From positions 1,281,973 to 1,345,972 of the forward strand of contig RXJG01000004.1 of assembly GCA_003963365.1 (NCBI GenBank): 64,000 nucleotides of DNA. Reading direction: 5' to 3'. A program made the translations under genes and the position numbers. Shown piece after piece: positions 61,175 through 64,000 of the stretch; position 1 is the first letter of the stretch, and the number at the start of each line of letters is the position of its first letter. This DNA comes from Sphingobacteriales bacterium. GTDB lineage: Bacteria > Bacteroidota > Bacteroidia > Chitinophagales > Chitinophagaceae. The notes beneath the pieces were generated by a model. The model was not told the origin of the DNA, did no database searches, and saw only the letters and a program-made list of their open reading frames with translations.

Positions 61175-64000
61175 ATGAAACCAAAACTGATAGTCCAGCT
61201 CCTATTTAGCCTTGTTGTTTTATGTTCTCTTAACAAGGTAAAAGCTCAATCATTTGGAACGTATGCTTCCGCAGTTTGGATTTCCAATTGCACTCAAAGT
61301 AACTTCTTTAATACCTCCGGGGTTGGTCCTAATTTAATCGGCCCTTCCGCAAATGCATTTGACGCTACCAATCTCGGCGTTTATACAGAAAATTCTGGTA
61401 CACTTGTTTTAAGGGGTGGTGAGGTAAAAACTTTTAAAACGCTTGGTTTGGGTAATGTGTGCGGTGTTAAGTTATATTACCGGGTGTATCTTCAATCTGC
61501 TGCACCGGGTGCTTTTATTCCCATCGATTTACCTTTTTTGGAAGATTGTAATGTACCCACCAGCCAGTTTCCTTCCGGCGGACCCTGTACGGCAGGTGAT
61601 CAGAAATGGCAAAGGGTAATACCAGATGGTACCACCACGCCTTATGCGCCGGTAAACTTAACCAGTTTATCCCCAGGTAATTATTTCCTGGAAGTTTATT
61701 ATGAAATCACGGGATCTAACACCTCATCTTCCGGATGCGGTGATGTTCTTTTATTAAATAACAGCGGCAGTAATTATAAAGCCTCTTTTTCCATACAGTC
61801 CCCCACTTTATCCAGCACAAATCCTACCACCTGTAATGGTAATGAAGGATCAATTACAATTGGGGGTTTGATTGCCGGCTCCGTGTATTCAGTATCATAT
61901 ACTTATAATGGTTCACCGGTGGGTCCGTTAAGTCTTACAGCAAACGGATCAGGGCAGGTCACCATAAATGGACTGAAAGCGGGCATGTATTCTAATTTTA
62001 CAGTTGATATTAATGGATGCTCTACCAGTTTATTTACCGGAGTAATACTATCCAATCCTATTTTTTCACCATCCTTTAATGCAGTGGCTCCTTTTTGCGC
62101 CGGAACAACGGCACCGGTATTACCAACTACTTCCAATAATGGTATCACCGGTACATGGAGTCCCGCAACCGTGAGCAATACAGCTTCGGGTACTTATACT
62201 TTTACACCAACCGCCGGTCAGTGTGGTTTACCTGCTACCTTAAATATTACCGTCATTCAACGTACCACGCCCACATTTACTTTTGGTACCAGTTTAACTA
62301 TCTGTAATGGCGGTACGGTACCAACGTTGCCAAATACTTCAACTAATTTTATTTCCGGTACCTGGAGCCCTTCTACTGTAAGTAATACCAGCTCCGGTGT
62401 GTATACGTTTACCCCCAATTCGGGGCAGTGTGCCAACAGCGCCACATTTACTGTGACTGTTAACCCGATTATCACACCTACTTTTAGCTTTGGCACAACA
62501 CTTACAATCTGTAGCGGAGGTTCGGTACCTGCATTACCCACAACATCAAGCAACGGTATTACTGGTACGTGGAGTCCATCTGTGGTGGATAATACCACAT
62601 CCGGTACTTATACCTTTACACCAACAGCCGGTCAGTGTGCCACGAATACGACATTGAGTGTTACAGTTAATCCAAACATCACACCGACTTTTTCATTTGG
62701 TACTTCATTGACGATTTGTAATGGAGGAACAGTGCCATCATTGCCCACTACATCAAGCAACGGTATTACTGGTACGTGGAGTCCATCCACAGTAAGTAAT
62801 ACAGCTTCCGGTACTTATACCTTTACACCAACAGCAGGGCAGTGTGCAACCACCACCACATTTACTGTAACTGTTAATCCGAATATAACACCAACCTTTG
62901 CCTTTGGAACATCGCTTACAATCTGTAACGGAGGTTCGGTGCCGGCATTACCCACAACATCAAGCAACGGTATTACCGGTACGTGGAGTCCATCTGTGGT
63001 GGATAATACCACATCCGGTACCTATACCTTTACACCAACAGCCGGGCAGTGTGCAACAACCACCACATTTACTGTAACCGTTAACCCGAATATAACACCA
63101 ACCTTTGCCTTTGGAACATCGCTTACAATCTGTAATGGAGGTTCGGTGCCGGCATTACCCACAACTTCAAGCAACGGTATTACCGGTACGTGGAGTCCAT
63201 CTGTGGTGGATAATACCACATCCGGTACCTATACCTTTACACCAACAGCGGGTCAGTGTGCAACCACCACCACATTTAATGTTACTGTTAATCCGAATAT
63301 AACACCAACCTTTGCATTTGGTACTTCATTGACGATTTGTAATGGAGGAACAGTGCCATCATTGCCCACAACATCAAGCAACAGTATTACTGGTACGTGG
63401 AGTCCATCCACAGTAAGTAATACTGCTTCCGGTACCTATACCTTTACACCAACAGCAGGGCAGTGTGCAACCACCACCACATTTACTGTAACTGTTAATC
63501 CGAATATAACACCAACTTTTGCCTTTGGAACATCGCTTACAATTTGTAGTGGAGGTTCGGTGCCAGCATTACCCACAACATCAAGCAACGGTATTACCGG
63601 TACGTGGAGTCCATCTGTGGTGGATAATACCACATCCGGTACCTATACCTTTACACCAACAGCGGGGCTGTGTGCAACAACAACAACATTTACTGTTACT
63701 GTTAACCCGATTATAACACCCACTTTTGCATTCGGAACTTCATTGACGATTTGTAATGGAGGAACCGTACCATCATTACCCACAACATCAAGCAACAGCA
63801 TTACTGGTACGTGGAGCCCGTCTGTAGTGGATAATACCACATCTGGTACCTATACCTTTACACCAACAGCGGGTCAGTGTGCAACCACCACCACATTTAA
63901 TGTTACTGTTAATCCGAATATAACACCAACCTTTGCCTTTGGAACATCGCTTACAATTTGTAGTGGAGGTTCGGTGCCAGCATTACCCACAACATCAAGC
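61175..64000 (+). CDS. large secreted repeat protein (adhesin-like), 5' part, runs off the window
   Basis: Open for 942 codons from ATG 61175 to the window edge with no stop. Signal peptide (KLIVQLLFSLVVLCSLNKVKAQ) followed by a unique head domain (about 25-210: FGTYASAVWISNCTQSNFFN, LGLGNVCGVKLYYRVYLQSA, GNYFLEVYYEITGS). After a transition (STNPTTCNGNEGSITIGGL) comes an array of 69-residue modules of the form TPTFAFGTSLTICNGGSVPA, LPTTSSNGITGTWSPSVVDN, TTSGTYTFTPTAGQCATTTT, FTVTVNPNI. Each has two Cys, possibly one disulfide. Such giant Ig-like repeat proteins usually end in a T9SS sorting domain, here beyond the window. Confidence 0.9.
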   Translation, partial: MKPKLIVQLLFSLVVLCSLNKVKAQSFGTYASAVWISNCTQSNFFNTSGVGPNLIGPSANAFDATNLGVYTENSGTLVLRGGEVKTFKTLGLGNVCGVKLYYRVYLQSAAPGAFIPIDLPFLEDCNVPTSQFPSGGPCTAGDQKWQRVIPDGTTTPYAPVNLTSLSPGNYFLEVYYEITGSNTSSSGCGDVLLLNNSGSNYKASFSIQSPTLSSTNPTTCNGNEGSITIGGLIAGSVYSVSYTYNGSPVGPLSLTANGSGQVTINGLKAGMYSNFTVDINGCSTSLFTGVILSNPIFSPSFNAVAPFCAGTTAPVLPTTSNNGITGTWSPATVSNTASGTYTFTPTAGQCGLPATLNITVIQRTTPTFTFGTSLTICNGGTVPTLPNTSTNFISGTWSPSTVSNTSSGVYTFTPNSGQCANSATFTVTVNPIITPTFSFGTTLTICSGGSVPALPTTSSNGITGTWSPSVVDNTTSGTYTFTPTAGQCATNTTLSVTVNPNITPTFSFGTSLTICNGGTVPSLPTTSSNGITGTWSPSTVSNTASGTYTFTPTAGQCATTTTFTVTVNPNITPTFAFGTSLTICNGGSVPALPTTSSNGITGTWSPSVVDNTTSGTYTFTPTAGQCATTTTFTVTVNPNITPTFAFGTSLTICNGGSVPALPTTSSNGITGTWSPSVVDNTTSGTYTFTPTAGQCATTTTFNVTVNPNITPTFAFGTSLTICNGGTVPSLPTTSSNSITGTWSPSTVSNTASGTYTFTPTAGQCATTTTFTVTVNPNITPTFAFGTSLTICSGGSVPALPTTSSNGITGTWSPSVVDNTTSGTYTFTPTAGLCATTTTFTVTVNPIITPTFAFGTSLTICNGGTVPSLPTTSSNSITGTWSPSVVDNTTSGTYTFTPTAGQCATTTTFNVTVNPNITPTFAFGTSLTICSGGSVPALPTTSS
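62267..64000 (+). repeat. exact 207-bp tandem repeat array in the adhesin gene
   Basis: Units begin (at the ACA/ACG codon of TPTF) at 62267, 62474, 62681, 62888, 63095, 63302, 63509, 63716 and 63923, always 207 bases apart; a diverged unit precedes at about 62060. By eye, units 62888 and 63095 differ at only about nine bases. Two subtypes alternate (SVPAL...SVVDNTTSG and TVPSL...STVSNTASG), with one hybrid at 63716. Confidence 0.95.

Noticed and set aside
62257..63840. Repeated 65-113-residue minus-strand ORFs across the adhesin array
   Set aside because: They recur every 207 bases because the coding repeat does; they are antisense shadows of an open plus-strand frame with a signal peptide.
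62267..64000. Tandem repeat array considered as CRISPR or satellite DNA
   Set aside because: The period is exactly 69 codons, the frame is open throughout, and there are no unique spacers.
1..64000. tRNA or rRNA genes
   Set aside because: I looked for GGTTCRA-type T-loops and cloverleaf-sized structures in the gaps and found none; matches such as those near 30919 and 46733 are inside or at the start of coding sequence.

Overview
The window reads as chromosomal DNA of a Bacteroidota bacterium, most likely family Chitinophagaceae (inference from gene content; no rRNA gene is present). Supporting signs are T9SS/gliding-type (CHU_C) C-terminal domains, a GLPGLI-family protein beside a carboxypeptidase-regulatory outer-membrane receptor, a TamL-type lipoprotein, DUF4846, an ECF42-like sigma factor, moderately AT-rich DNA, few Shine-Dalgarno sequences, and TAnnTTTG/TAnnTTCG promoter elements close to start codons. 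I see no tRNA, rRNA, CRISPR array, prophage or complete insertion sequence. Most of the window is core or housekeeping DNA; the accessory-looking parts are the surface-protein genes and several small repeat elements.

Layout. 1-6 kb: 5' end of tamL, a SpoU-type RNA methyltransferase, a SAM methyltransferase, a secreted protein, a GNAT acetyltransferase, then a YCII / DinB / ECF42 sigma module interrupted by a MITE-like inverted-repeat element. 6-16 kb: DUF4846 lipoprotein, a sigma-54 response regulator without a DNA-binding domain, a lactonase-type beta-propeller, purC, an orphan TonB-dependent receptor, EVE protein, lipocalin-like protein, a beta-repeat membrane-anchored protein and a zinc-site-less sirtuin. 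16-28 kb: saccharopine dehydrogenase, pyruvate dehydrogenase E1 beta, RNA methyltransferase and DEAD-box helicase pair, thiolase, L,D-transpeptidase, pyruvate kinase, phosphofructokinase, an RmlD-like reductase and an arginase-family hydrolase.

28-49 kb is an alpha-glucan/glycogen region: a DPE2-like 4-alpha-glucanotransferase, dipeptide epimerase, ROK sugar kinase, FucP-type sugar transporter, glycogen synthase (glgA), ADP-glucose pyrophosphorylase (glgC), a GPH/SLC45-like MFS transporter, a secreted SusA-like GH13 amylase, a GLPGLI/receptor pair, and branching enzyme (glgB). Together these could take extracellular malto-oligosaccharides to glucose and into or out of glycogen; glucose phosphate then meets pfkA, pyk, pdhB and lpdA encoded nearby. 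No glycogen phosphorylase or debranching enzyme is in the window.

49-61 kb: TPR protein, FKBP isomerase, NAD(P)-binding oxidoreductase, lpdA, a CHU_C-domain surface-protein gene broken by one in-frame stop, rlmH, a penicillin-acylase-family hydrolase, a small membrane protein, a methyltransferase and trhO. 61-64 kb: the 5' part of a very large secreted repeat protein (adhesin-like) with an exact 207-bp (69-residue) tandem repeat, running off the window.

The most interesting items are the mosaic 207-bp repeat array, the single-stop CHU_C pseudogene, the HTH-less NtrC-like regulator with an altered GAFTGA loop, the MITE in the ECF42 module, and short AT-rich 'phrase' repeats found between genes, one of which also appears in frame inside the saccharopine dehydrogenase gene.
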